Below, piece after piece: positions 14,907 through 22,138 of a stretch of 26,978 nt of DNA (position 1 is its first letter; each line of letters opens with the position of its first letter). The position numbers and the translations under genes are program-made. The stretch spans positions 1-26,978 of the forward strand of contig DBTU01000016.1 of NCBI GenBank assembly GCA_002307215.1, written 5' to 3'. The notes beneath the pieces are model-generated. The model ran no database searches, was not told the origin of the DNA, and was given only the letters and a program-made list of their open reading frames with translations. This stretch comes from Lachnoclostridium sp. UBA1308. GTDB taxonomy: Bacteria; Bacillota; Clostridia; Lachnospirales; Lachnospiraceae.

Positions 14907-15554
14907 ATGCCAAAGAAGGAAATATTCATTCGATACGTATTATTTATAGTGGGACTGTGGTTTTGTTCCGTAGGTATCAGCTTTGCGACAAAGGCGGAGC
15001 TGGGAGTATCGCCTATTTCCGGTGTACCGTATGTACTAAGTATAGGGTTGCCTCTTTCTATGGGGACTTTTACATTTATATTTAATATGCTGTTTGTAAT
15101 AGCTCAGATGGTTCTTCTGGGGAAGGAATATGAGAAAATTCAGATTCTGCAGATTTTTGTTTTAATTATCTTCGGATATTTCATTGATTTGTCACTGTGG
15201 ATGCTGTCGGTTTTTAACCTTACGAGCTATCCGCAAAAGCTGATTTTTCTATTGATTGGTTGTGTTGTGCTTGCCTTCGGAATCAGTTTGCAGGTGACTG
15301 CCAATGTATTGATTCTTTCCGGAGAAGCACTGATTAAGGTAATTGCAGCTAAGCTAAAGCGTGAATTTGGAGTGGTTAAGGTTTTCTTTGATACAACAAT
15401 GGTAATGATTACAACAATTACTTCCTTCGGTATCTTTCATAAACTGATCGGAGTTCGTGAAGGAACACTAATAGCAGCATTTTCAGTTGGATTTATTGTA
15501 AGATTTTTTAATAAACGATTGGCGTTTATTAACCGAAGACTACAGGATAAATAA
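14907..15554 (+). CDS. YczE/YitT-like integral membrane protein
   Basis: The 215-residue protein has five or so hydrophobic segments. Its N-terminus 'RYVLFIVGLWFCSVGISFA' followed by 'KAELGVSPISGVPYVLS' is typical of the YczE/YyaS membrane family, where the Gly/Pro-rich loop after the first helix is conserved. The function of the family is not established; small-molecule transport or regulation of secondary metabolism has been suggested. AAAGGTGG lies upstream of the ATG and a near-consensus promoter lies at 14815-14843. tatD follows after 19 nt on the same strand, so the two are probably co-transcribed. Confidence 0.75.
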   Translation: MPKKEIFIRYVLFIVGLWFCSVGISFATKAELGVSPISGVPYVLSIGLPLSMGTFTFIFNMLFVIAQMVLLGKEYEKIQILQIFVLIIFGYFIDLSLWMLSVFNLTSYPQKLIFLLIGCVVLAFGISLQVTANVLILSGEALIKVIAAKLKREFGVVKVFFDTTMVMITTITSFGIFHKLIGVREGTLIAAFSVGFIVRFFNKRLAFINRRLQDK

Positions 15555-15573
15555 AGAATATAAGGGAGCCAAT

Positions 15574-16341
15574 ATGATTTTTGATACGCATGCGCATTAT
15601 GATGATGATGCTTTTGATATAGACAGGGAAGAGCTGCTCGAGAATCTGCCAAAGCAGGGAATTGAATATGTTGTTAATGCCTCCTCCTCCATAAAATCGG
15701 TTGATCGTATACGGGCAATTATAGAACAATATCCTTATCATTACGGCACAATCGGGATACATCCGGGTGATGCCGGGGAATTAAGTGAGGAAGTTTTTGA
15801 ATGGTTGAAGGAAAAGGGAAGGCATCCGAAGATTGTGGCAGTCGGTGAAATCGGACTGGATTATTACTGGGATACTGCGGATCGGAGTATTCAGCAGAAA
15901 TGGTTTGCAAGACAGATGGAATTTGCGAAGGAAGAGGAGCTGCCGCTCGTCATCCATAGCCGTGACGCAATTAGTGATTCCTATGGAATGCTAAAGGAAG
16001 CGGACATTCAAGAAATCGGTGCTATTATCCACTGTTTCAGCTATGGGATAGAACAGGCAAGGCAGTATTTGAATATGGGCTTTTACTTGGGAATCGGCGG
16101 AGTCGTTACCTTTACAAACGGGAAGAAGCTGAAGGAGGTAGTCGAATATGCGCCGTTGTCCCAGCTGGTGCTTGAGACGGACTGTCCGTATCTTTCGCCT
16201 GTGCCATTGAGAGGAAAGCGCAACACCTCTGCCAATTTGACCTATGTTGCAAAAGAGATTGCAAGAATCAAGAATATCAGTTGTGAAGAAGTAATCAAGA
16301 CAACCTCGGAGAACGCAAAGAAATTTTATCATATAAATTAG
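15574..16341 (+). CDS. tatD: TatD-family metal-dependent DNA hydrolase
   Basis: The 255-residue protein has the amidohydrolase-fold metal ligands of TatD: H6 and H8 in 'DTHAHYD', E92 in 'VGEIGLDYYW', H128 in 'VIHSRDA', H153 in 'IIHCFSY' and D203 in 'LETDCPYLSP', and the family signature 'GKRNTSANL' after it. Length is standard. TatD enzymes are cytoplasmic 3'-5' DNA exonucleases with suggested roles in DNA repair and degradation. AGGGAG precedes the ATG. In Firmicutes tatD commonly lies just before rnmV and rsmA; here rsmA follows directly and rnmV is absent from this position. Confidence 0.93.
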   Translation: MIFDTHAHYDDDAFDIDREELLENLPKQGIEYVVNASSSIKSVDRIRAIIEQYPYHYGTIGIHPGDAGELSEEVFEWLKEKGRHPKIVAVGEIGLDYYWDTADRSIQQKWFARQMEFAKEEELPLVIHSRDAISDSYGMLKEADIQEIGAIIHCFSYGIEQARQYLNMGFYLGIGGVVTFTNGKKLKEVVEYAPLSQLVLETDCPYLSPVPLRGKRNTSANLTYVAKEIARIKNISCEEVIKTTSENAKKFYHIN

Positions 16342-16354
16342 GCAAAAAGAACAT

Positions 16355-16488
16355 AGTAAATTTAGAACAATGTAGATTAAGAAGTAACGTAGTAATTAAT
16401 AAAAAATTAACGAAAGAAGTAGATTAGGAAGCAACAATAGTAATAAATAAAGAATTGACAAAAGTAGTAGATTAGGAAGCAACAATAG
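16355..16488. repeat. Three tandem ~48-bp repeats upstream of rsmA
   Basis: The second (16391-16440) and third (16439-16488) units share GTAGATTAGGAAGCAACAAT exactly and most of the remaining ~25 bp; a diverged first unit is at 16355-16392. The phases of GTAGATTA are 16372, 16419 and 16467 (47 and 48 bp apart). The repeats fill the gap between tatD and rsmA. No ORF or promoter pair explains them. Confidence 0.7.
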
Positions 16489-16517
16489 AAACAGAGAGAG
16501 AATTGGCAGGGACAAGC

Positions 16518-17393
16518 ATGGCAGAACTGGGAAATCCAAAAAACACAATTGAAATCTTAAATAAATACAACTTTGTATTTCGGAAGAAATACGGACAGAA
16601 TTTTTTGATTGACACGCATGTTCTGGATAAAATAATTCAGGCCGCGGAGATTACCAAAGAGGATTTTGTTCTTGAAATCGGACCCGGAATCGGCACATTG
16701 ACACAGTATCTTTGTGAAAATGCCAGAGAGGTTGTGGCCGTTGAAATTGATAAAATGTTGCTGCCCATTCTTGCAGATACGCTATCACCCTATGAGAATG
16801 TCACGGTAATTAATCAGGATATTCTTAAGCTTGATCTAAAGGCACTGATACAAGAGAGAAATAACGGCAGACCGATTAAGGTTGTGGCAAATTTACCTTA
16901 CTATATAACGACTCCGATTGTCATGGATTTATTGGAGAAACAGCTGCCGTTAGTCAGTATTACAGTTATGGTTCAAAGAGAAGTTGCGGACCGGATGCAG
17001 TCAGGGCCGGGCACCAAGGATTATGGGGCATTATCTCTTGCGGTTCAGTATTATACAAAGCCTTATATTGCCGCAAATGTACCTCCGAACTGTTTCATGC
17101 CGCGCCCAAATGTCGGATCGGCTGTGATACGGCTTACCCTTCATGAGAAATCCGTGGTTGCTGTGGAAGATGAAAAGCTGTTATTTCGCATGATTCGCGC
17201 CTCTTTTAATCAGAGACGCAAAACACTGGTGAACGGGTTGAATAACTCTATAGAGGTTTCCTTTGATAAAGAGGCGGTTCAAAAAGCGCTTGAAGTACTT
17301 GGTCTCCCGGATAATATTAGAGGTGAAGCACTAACCCTCGGGCAGTTTGCTGCACTTTCGAATGAATTGTTAAATAGTACAACGTGTAATTAA
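16518..17393 (+). CDS. rsmA: 16S rRNA (adenine1518-N6/adenine1519-N6) dimethyltransferase
   Basis: RsmA (KsgA) dimethylates two adjacent adenines in the 3' helix of 16S rRNA late in 30S assembly. The 291-residue protein shows 'KKYGQNFLID', the SAM-binding 'VLEIGPGIGTLTQYL', the acidic 'VVAVEIDK', and the catalytic 'VANLPYYITTPIV' with the NLPY motif; the C-terminal helical domain with 'FNQRRKTLVNGL' is also present. I prefer the ATG at 16518 (AGGGAC 5 nt upstream) to a TTG at 16503. Loss of this enzyme confers kasugamycin resistance in bacteria generally. It follows tatD as in many Firmicutes but is separated by tandem repeats. Confidence 0.95.
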   Translation: MAELGNPKNTIEILNKYNFVFRKKYGQNFLIDTHVLDKIIQAAEITKEDFVLEIGPGIGTLTQYLCENAREVVAVEIDKMLLPILADTLSPYENVTVINQDILKLDLKALIQERNNGRPIKVVANLPYYITTPIVMDLLEKQLPLVSITVMVQREVADRMQSGPGTKDYGALSLAVQYYTKPYIAANVPPNCFMPRPNVGSAVIRLTLHEKSVVAVEDEKLLFRMIRASFNQRRKTLVNGLNNSIEVSFDKEAVQKALEVLGLPDNIRGEALTLGQFAALSNELLNSTTCN

Positions 17394-17522
17394 TGATTCG
17401 GGTGTCATTAATAATACCTCATAAGATCCCTCATCCATTGTAATATTATAGCTTGTTCATGAATATATTGAACAGGAAATGATACAACCTGATCAGGCAA
17501 TGGAAAGCGAGGGATTATTATT

Positions 17523-18770
17523 TTGACTGATTATAAAAGAATGGTTTCGTATATGTATCAATATGAAGATGGATTGAAGAAAAAAAATGTAGGCTTTGTC
17601 AAAGTCGAGGCAAAAGGCGGGCAGTGCAAGTTAACCCTGCATATGCAGCTACTTGGTCAGCTTGACAGCATATTCCCTACTTATATGATTTTGAGGGGAA
17701 AGCAGGGAGTAGAGCTGATTTATCTGGGCGATACCGTGTTAAAGAATCAAGTGATGGACAGTAAATTGTCGGCAGATGAGAATAATGTCATGGGGTCTGG
17801 TTTTGCATTGACCAATATGAGCGGAATCATGATTTTCTTAAATGAAAGTGTTTTTTTTGCAACAATTTGGGACGATAAACCCATAGTTACACAGGAAGTT
17901 CATACTGCTCTGAGGCGAGGGAAAAACAGACAAGAGGACCAAAGACAAGAAGACAAAAGACAAGAAGCTGTGGCAAAGCGTATGGAGCCGGATCAGGAAC
18001 CGGATACTACGAAGGAGAGGAGTATAAGATTAAGTGCCGAATTTGAACGAAATACCATGTCGATGAAGGATGCTCATCAGGAACAGCTCCAAGCAGAATT
18101 AAATACTCCCAGATATATGCTGCCGGGAGGGTATAAGATGGTAGAGCGACTTCAGTGGCAGTCAATGGAGACCGCAAAGCAAGAAGCAGGTTACATAGAA
18201 GACATACAAGGGGAAGCCTTAATTAATACAGAGCAATTAGTGGAAGAAAAAGAATCGGAAGTGGAACCATGGAATCAGGGTGCCTTGAATCGGGAATATG
18301 ATAAGGAAGGTCAGGAGCAGTTATTTCAAATAATAGAAGAAATGAATGCGGCCGAATTGAAGGCTGTACAACAGTTGAATGCAAACCAGACCGTGAGCGC
18401 TGTGTCTTCGGACCCTCCGGCGGCTAAGCATTTTTTTGATAATTATCCGCGAATATACCCGTTCGAGGATAACGAAATAACGCAATGTGTAAAAATTGAA
18501 CCGAAGGACATCGGTCTATTGCCGAAGGAGCTCTGGCCCTATTGTAATAACAGCTTTCTAATGCATGGATATTATTGCTATCATCATCTTGTCTTTGCTA
18601 AGATGAAAAATGGCTACGGATATTTCTACATACTTGGAATACCCGGCTTATACCATGGCAGAGAGCAGTTCATGGCAAGGATGTTCGGGTTTGAGAGCTT
18701 CAAATCCATCAAAAAGAGGGAATTAAGGCAGGGCGATTTCGGATATTGGTATTTACCAATTACCTTATAA
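17523..18770 (+). CDS. Lineage-specific hypothetical protein with conserved N- and C-terminal domains (DUF6128-like)
   Basis: Translation starts at TTG 17523, with GAGGGA 8 nt upstream. The 415-residue protein has three parts. The first, about 1-130, is a beta-rich domain with 'GQCKLTLHMQLLGQ' and 'FALTNMSGIMIFL'. The second, about 135-290, is a charged Gln/Glu-rich linker with repeated 'RQEDQRQEDKRQE'. The third, about 295-415, is an aromatic C-terminal domain with 'PRIYPFED', 'KELWPYCNNSFLMHGYYCYHH', 'YILGIPGLYHGREQFMARMF' and 'GDFGYWYLPI'. I associate this arrangement with a Lachnospiraceae family called DUF6128, from memory and not certain. No membrane segment or catalytic motif is visible. 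An inverted repeat TGTTCA-9-TGAACA (17454-17474) lies upstream. Confidence 0.6.
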   Translation: MTDYKRMVSYMYQYEDGLKKKNVGFVKVEAKGGQCKLTLHMQLLGQLDSIFPTYMILRGKQGVELIYLGDTVLKNQVMDSKLSADENNVMGSGFALTNMSGIMIFLNESVFFATIWDDKPIVTQEVHTALRRGKNRQEDQRQEDKRQEAVAKRMEPDQEPDTTKERSIRLSAEFERNTMSMKDAHQEQLQAELNTPRYMLPGGYKMVERLQWQSMETAKQEAGYIEDIQGEALINTEQLVEEKESEVEPWNQGALNREYDKEGQEQLFQIIEEMNAAELKAVQQLNANQTVSAVSSDPPAAKHFFDNYPRIYPFEDNEITQCVKIEPKDIGLLPKELWPYCNNSFLMHGYYCYHHLVFAKMKNGYGYFYILGIPGLYHGREQFMARMFGFESFKSIKKRELRQGDFGYWYLPITL

Positions 18771-19322
18771 GCCGGTATTCGGGTTGATCAGGACATATCT
18801 TCTGTGATCCGACCATATGCCATTGATTCTTGCATAGGAGAAGGCAAGGCCTTCATAGTAAAAACCCAGTCGCTTAATCAGTTGCAGGGAAGGCTCGTTG
18901 CTTTCCATAATATAAGCCTCTATACGGTGGAGGAGGTGTTCTTCAAATGCAAGCTTTATGCACTTGTTCAGTGCTTCCGTAGCATATCCCTGGTGGCGGT
19001 AGCGGTGGCTCAGCTTATATCCGAGCAAACAGCTCCGGTAGGGCTCGTGCAGAATATTCTGAAAACAAATACTCCCGATGATCTCATCGGGAGACTCTTT
19101 TCGAAAAATCCAATACCTTAAAAGCTTTCCGTCTGTCATGAGGTTCTTTTCAGCAGTAAGGGAGGCTTTTTGATAGGGAGGAGTATAAAAATTAAAATCC
19201 TTTATGGGCTCCCAGGGTTCGAACGATTCCCGGTTATCCAAGCAGAAGGATAGAACTCGGTCAGTATCCTCCTTTGATAATACCCGAAGGAGTAAGCGGT
19301 TAGTTTCATAAACTTCAGACAT
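18765..19322 (-). CDS. RimJ/RimL-type GNAT N-acetyltransferase
   Basis: The 185-residue protein has the ribosomal-protein-alanine acetyltransferase layout: 'TNRLLLRVLSKEDTDRVLSF' at the N-terminus, 'WIFRKESPDEIIGSICFQNI', the acetyl-CoA loop in 'RHQGYATEAL' and 'NEPSLQLIKRLGFYYEG'. It probably acetylates an N-terminal amine or a small molecule in the cytoplasm; the substrate is unknown. AGAGGA precedes the ATG. It lies 17 bp downstream of the radical-SAM activase on the same strand, probably one operon. Its stop codon and that of the 415-residue gene share the hexamer TTATAA (18765-18770), so the two genes converge with a 6-bp overlap. Confidence 0.88.
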   Translation of the reverse strand: MSEVYETNRLLLRVLSKEDTDRVLSFCLDNRESFEPWEPIKDFNFYTPPYQKASLTAEKNLMTDGKLLRYWIFRKESPDEIIGSICFQNILHEPYRSCLLGYKLSHRYRHQGYATEALNKCIKLAFEEHLLHRIEAYIMESNEPSLQLIKRLGFYYEGLAFSYARINGIWSDHRRYVLINPNTGL

Positions 19323-19339
19323 AAGGTTCCTCTCTTCCT

Positions 19340-20035
19340 CTAATCAATTCCACGTAAGGAGACTTGTTCGATAAAGGGCCGTAGAAGATTTACAAAACCT
19401 ACCAAGGTTTCTTTTGTATGGCTGCTTAATCCCGGCTCGATGATATCCTCGGAATCCTGAAACGACTGTAGATAATAAGACTTAGCACCTTTTAACCATG
19501 CTCCGAGGGACAGGATATCTTCTGTGGTATGGAATTCTTTCACAATAGTAGTGCGAAATTCGTAGGGGATATTGGAGCCTAAAAGATAGGACACGCTTTC
19601 CCCCACCGAACGGATATCAAGATCAGCAATACCCGAAGTTACAGCGTATTTCTCCTTGGAGTTTTTTATATCCATCGCAATATAGTCAATTAATTGCTCC
19701 CGGACCAGAGCCTTTATCATTACGGGATTGGTGCCGTTAGTATCTAACTTGACTAGGAGGCCTAGAGCTTTTATTTTGCGGATTAATTCCGGCAATTCTT
19801 TATATAACGTGGGCTCTCCGCCACTGATACAGACACCCTCGATAAGGTTCTTTCGCTTAGAAAGTACAGCAAGTACCTCTTCTTCACCTATAGAGGGCTG
19901 AGCCTTGGGATTTAGTACAAGAGAAGCATTCTGACAGAAGGGGCAACGCATATTACAACCGCCGAGGAATAGGGTTGCTGCCAGATGTCCCGGGTAATCC
20001 AACAGAGTAAGTTTATTGAAGCCATGTATCTGCAT
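19340..20035 (-). CDS. Radical-SAM activating enzyme, anaerobic ribonucleotide reductase activase-like (NrdG2 type)
   Basis: The 231-residue protein begins 'MQIHGFNKLTLLDYPGHLAA' and carries the radical-SAM cluster C27-x3-C31-x2-C34 in 'GCNMRCPFCQN', then the SAM-binding 'ISGGEPTL' and 'VKLDTNGTNP'. This matches proteins annotated as anaerobic ribonucleoside-triphosphate reductase activating protein of the NrdG2 subfamily, which generate a glycyl radical on a partner. No nrdD or other glycyl-radical enzyme lies beside it, so its partner is unknown. AGGTGA precedes the ATG. It is divergent from tadA and followed by a GNAT gene. An obligate anaerobic lifestyle is consistent. Confidence 0.85.
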   Translation of the reverse strand: MQIHGFNKLTLLDYPGHLAATLFLGGCNMRCPFCQNASLVLNPKAQPSIGEEEVLAVLSKRKNLIEGVCISGGEPTLYKELPELIRKIKALGLLVKLDTNGTNPVMIKALVREQLIDYIAMDIKNSKEKYAVTSGIADLDIRSVGESVSYLLGSNIPYEFRTTIVKEFHTTEDILSLGAWLKGAKSYYLQSFQDSEDIIEPGLSSHTKETLVGFVNLLRPFIEQVSLRGID

Positions 20036-20167
20036 ATTGTCACCTCATTTACGTTATGATAAAATAACTATAGCAAATTATGAGTTACTAGTACAGCATA
20101 TTTTATAAGACCGGAAGAGGAACGCAGTAACGTAAAATATATTCCGGGTGAAAAGGAACACATAAAC

Positions 20168-20644
20168 ATGATGGATGAAAAATATATGAAGGAAGCCCTA
20201 AAGCAGGCAAAGAAGGCTATCTTATTGGGCGAGGTGCCGATTGGTTGCGTTATCGTATATCAGGATAAAATTATCGGCAGAGGCTATAATAAACGCAATA
20301 CCAGAAAAACAACCCTGGCACATGCCGAACTGATTGCAATTGAGAAAGCAAGTAAGACGATGGGAGACTGGAGACTGGAGGACTGCATCCTGTATGTGAC
20401 CTTGGAACCTTGCCAGATGTGCGCGGGAGCCATTATTCAGGCCAGAATAAAGAAGGTGGTTGTAGGCACTATGAATCCGAAGGCGGGCTGTGCCGGTTCC
20501 ATCCTTAATCTTCTCCAGAGGAAGGAATTTAACCATCAAGCAGAGCTGGTAACGGGAGTGCTCGAAGAGGAATGTACCGAGGTGCTCCAGGCGTTTTTTA
20601 AGGAGCTACGAATTCGTAATAAATTGGAAAAGCTTGAGTCTTGA
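20168..20644 (+). CDS. tadA: tRNA-specific adenosine-34 deaminase
   Basis: TadA converts A34 of tRNA-Arg(ACG) to inosine. The 158-residue protein has the cytidine-deaminase zinc motif H52-A-E54 and P81-C82-x2-C85 ('LEPCQMCAGAII'), the N-terminal 'YMKEALKQAKKA', and 'GEVPIGCVIV'. Length is normal. AAGGAA lies upstream of two consecutive ATGs. The stop codon TGA (20642-20644) is within the TTGACA -35 box of the following RNA-gene promoter. tadA next to ffs is a common arrangement in Firmicutes, usually followed by dnaX, which is not found here. Confidence 0.95.
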   Translation: MMDEKYMKEALKQAKKAILLGEVPIGCVIVYQDKIIGRGYNKRNTRKTTLAHAELIAIEKASKTMGDWRLEDCILYVTLEPCQMCAGAIIQARIKKVVVGTMNPKAGCAGSILNLLQRKEFNHQAELVTGVLEEECTEVLQAFFKELRIRNKLEKLES

Positions 20645-20669
20645 CATTGCGTACGAAAAATTATATACT
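20641..20669 (+). promoter_or_regulatory. Strong upstream promoter for the SRP RNA
   Basis: TTGACA (20641-20646), 17 nt, TATACT (20664-20669). The -35 box overlaps the tadA stop codon. The predicted start near 20676 would give an ~80-nt 5' extension before the mature RNA. Confidence 0.7.
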
Positions 20670-20722
20670 TGCCATACAGCTCATTTTCGGGATAACCGGT
20701 AGATGAAAGCAGATACACAGAA

Positions 20723-20751
20723 TTTACAGGGTGTATAGCGGCTGATAACCT
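20723..20751 (+). promoter_or_regulatory. Proximal promoter candidate for the SRP RNA
   Basis: TTTACA (20723-20728), 17 nt, TAACCT (20746-20751), placing the start at about 20758, which coincides with the predicted 5' end of the RNA. Confidence 0.5.
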
Positions 20752-20758
20752 ATGTCGT

Positions 20759-21034
20759 AAAATTTCCGTGCAGCCGGGGAGCCAGCGGTGCCCTGTACCT
20801 GCAATCCGCTACAGCAGGGGTGATGTTCTGCCTAGGATGTCTTTATTGTAGGGCTGCCCCTTATAAGTGATGTTGACGTCTGGGTCTTACGCAACAGGAA
20901 TTTGTGAACCGTGTCAGGTCAGGAATGAAGCAGCACTAAACGAAACCTCCTGTGTGCCGTGAGGCAGCCTGGACCGAGTTAACTGTAAGGGTAACGCCTA
21001 TGGTAAGCACTCAAAGCAGAGCGCACGGAATTTA
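20759..21034 (+). ncRNA. ffs: Signal recognition particle RNA, large Bacillus/Clostridium type
   Basis: The ends pair (TTCCGTGC near 20765 with GCACGGAA at 21023-21030) to close a molecule of about 275 nt. The 5' Alu domain is present (GCCGGGGAGCCAGCGGTGCC and CTGCAATCCGCT). The S domain contains GTGTCAGGTCAGGAATGAAG and GCAGCAC, with a GGAA tetraloop that is the Ffh binding site. This large form with an Alu domain is typical of Firmicutes. It works with Ffh and FtsY in cotranslational targeting. Exact ends are estimated to within a few nucleotides. Confidence 0.92.
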
Positions 21035-21052
21035 AATTATATTGGTAAACTT

Positions 21053-21091
21053 CGGAAAGGATGATGTCCTTTCCGTTTTTTCGTTTTTTTT
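21053..21091 (+). terminator. Rho-independent terminator of the SRP RNA gene
   Basis: CGGAAAGGA (21053-21061) pairs with TCCTTTCCG (21067-21075) around a 5-nt loop, followed by T6, CG and T8. Confidence 0.93.
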
Positions 21092-21124
21092 GACCATTTA
21101 TGTCAAACGATTGGAAATATTATG

Positions 21125-21153
21125 TTTACCAGAAGAATAAAAAGTGGTAGAAT
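21125..21153 (+). promoter_or_regulatory. Promoter of the SAT-like acetyltransferase gene
   Basis: TTTACC (21125-21130), 17 nt, TAGAAT (21148-21153), about 70 nt before the GTG start. Confidence 0.55.
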
Positions 21154-21225
21154 TTAGAAAAGTTTATAATAATTATGGTAAATATTCGGGGGAAATGTAA
21201 ACATGTAGGAGGGAGATTTTAGCCT

Positions 21226-21798
21226 GTGATTACATATAAAGAGGTTGATAAATCTTATCTTGAGGTATATGACTCCGTTGATATGCTTGTTCATGTAAGG
21301 AGCATTTATGTGCTGGAGAAGATAAACAGAGGCTTGGGAGGCTTCGTTTTAAAGGAAGAACCGGTCGAAGAATATTGGAAGGATTTCAGAAAATACGAGA
21401 AAGCATCTGATTATGAGAAAGAATTTGATATAACTAACTGGGAGTTCTTTATGGCTTTTGATGAAGATAGGCCAGTCGGAGCAGCTACCGTCGTATCAAG
21501 AACAGGTAACGTAAATATGTTGGAGGGTCGAGAGGATCTGAGCGTACTGTGGGATATCCGGGTTTCGAATGATTACAAGCACAAGGGAATTGGGCAGAAG
21601 TTGTTTGATATGGCTAAAAATTGGTCCGTGAGACAAGGCTTCAAGCAGTTGAAGATTGAGTGCCAGAATAATAATGTACCTGCATGTAAGTTCTATCATA
21701 AGCAGGGAGCGGTTTTATCAAAAATAGATGAATATGCTTATTATAAAGATGTAGATATAAGAAATGAGGTACAGTTTATATGGTATCTGGAATTATAG
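21226..21798 (+). CDS. GNAT acetyltransferase resembling streptothricin acetyltransferases
   Basis: The start is GTG at 21226, with AGGAGGGAG upstream at a rather long spacing (about 12 nt). The 190-residue protein has the GNAT core 'VLWDIRVSNDYKHKGIGQKL' with the Q/R-x2-G-x-G acetyl-CoA loop and a C-terminal part 'QNNNVPACKFYHKQGAVL' and 'EVQFIWYLEL' that I associate with streptothricin acetyltransferase-like (SatA) enzymes. Many such chromosomal genes do not confer resistance; the substrate is therefore unproven. It is a single-gene unit with its own promoter, placed where dnaX often follows ffs. Confidence 0.82.
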   Translation: MITYKEVDKSYLEVYDSVDMLVHVRSIYVLEKINRGLGGFVLKEEPVEEYWKDFRKYEKASDYEKEFDITNWEFFMAFDEDRPVGAATVVSRTGNVNMLEGREDLSVLWDIRVSNDYKHKGIGQKLFDMAKNWSVRQGFKQLKIECQNNNVPACKFYHKQGAVLSKIDEYAYYKDVDIRNEVQFIWYLEL

Positions 21799-22138
21799 AA
21801 AAGCATCAGGGGTAGTTGTCAAAGCCAGATGGGTTAATATATCGGATTTAAATGAAATATGTAATGTTCAGTATATAAACGAGCAACTGATGGAATATAT
21901 AAGAGCTGATAGCTTCACGCCATAATCCATAATATACCATTATTCGCCTTGAATATAAGAATTTCGTACTATGTCGGGGTTTTCCGTCACTTTTTTCTTT
22001 CTATATTTGTAAATTACTATATAATAGAAATTGAGTCATTAAAATATCTAGGTAGTAGATGGAATAGTCCATGTCCTACCGGGAAGATTCTATTTGCAGA
22101 CTATATAAAGATGCCGCTTACGGTATCATGGAGGTTTT
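21799..22138 (+). promoter_or_regulatory. Leader region of the 776-residue protein gene with hairpin
   Basis: This 340-bp gap has no gene. TATAAT at 22020-22025 is a likely -10 without a good -35. At 22051-22080 a symmetric hairpin is formed by GGTAG-tag-ATGGA-atag-TCCAT-gtc-CTACC, with 5+5 paired bases and matching 3-nt internal loops. GGAGG sits 4 nt before the ATG. No known riboswitch consensus is recognised. Confidence 0.4.
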
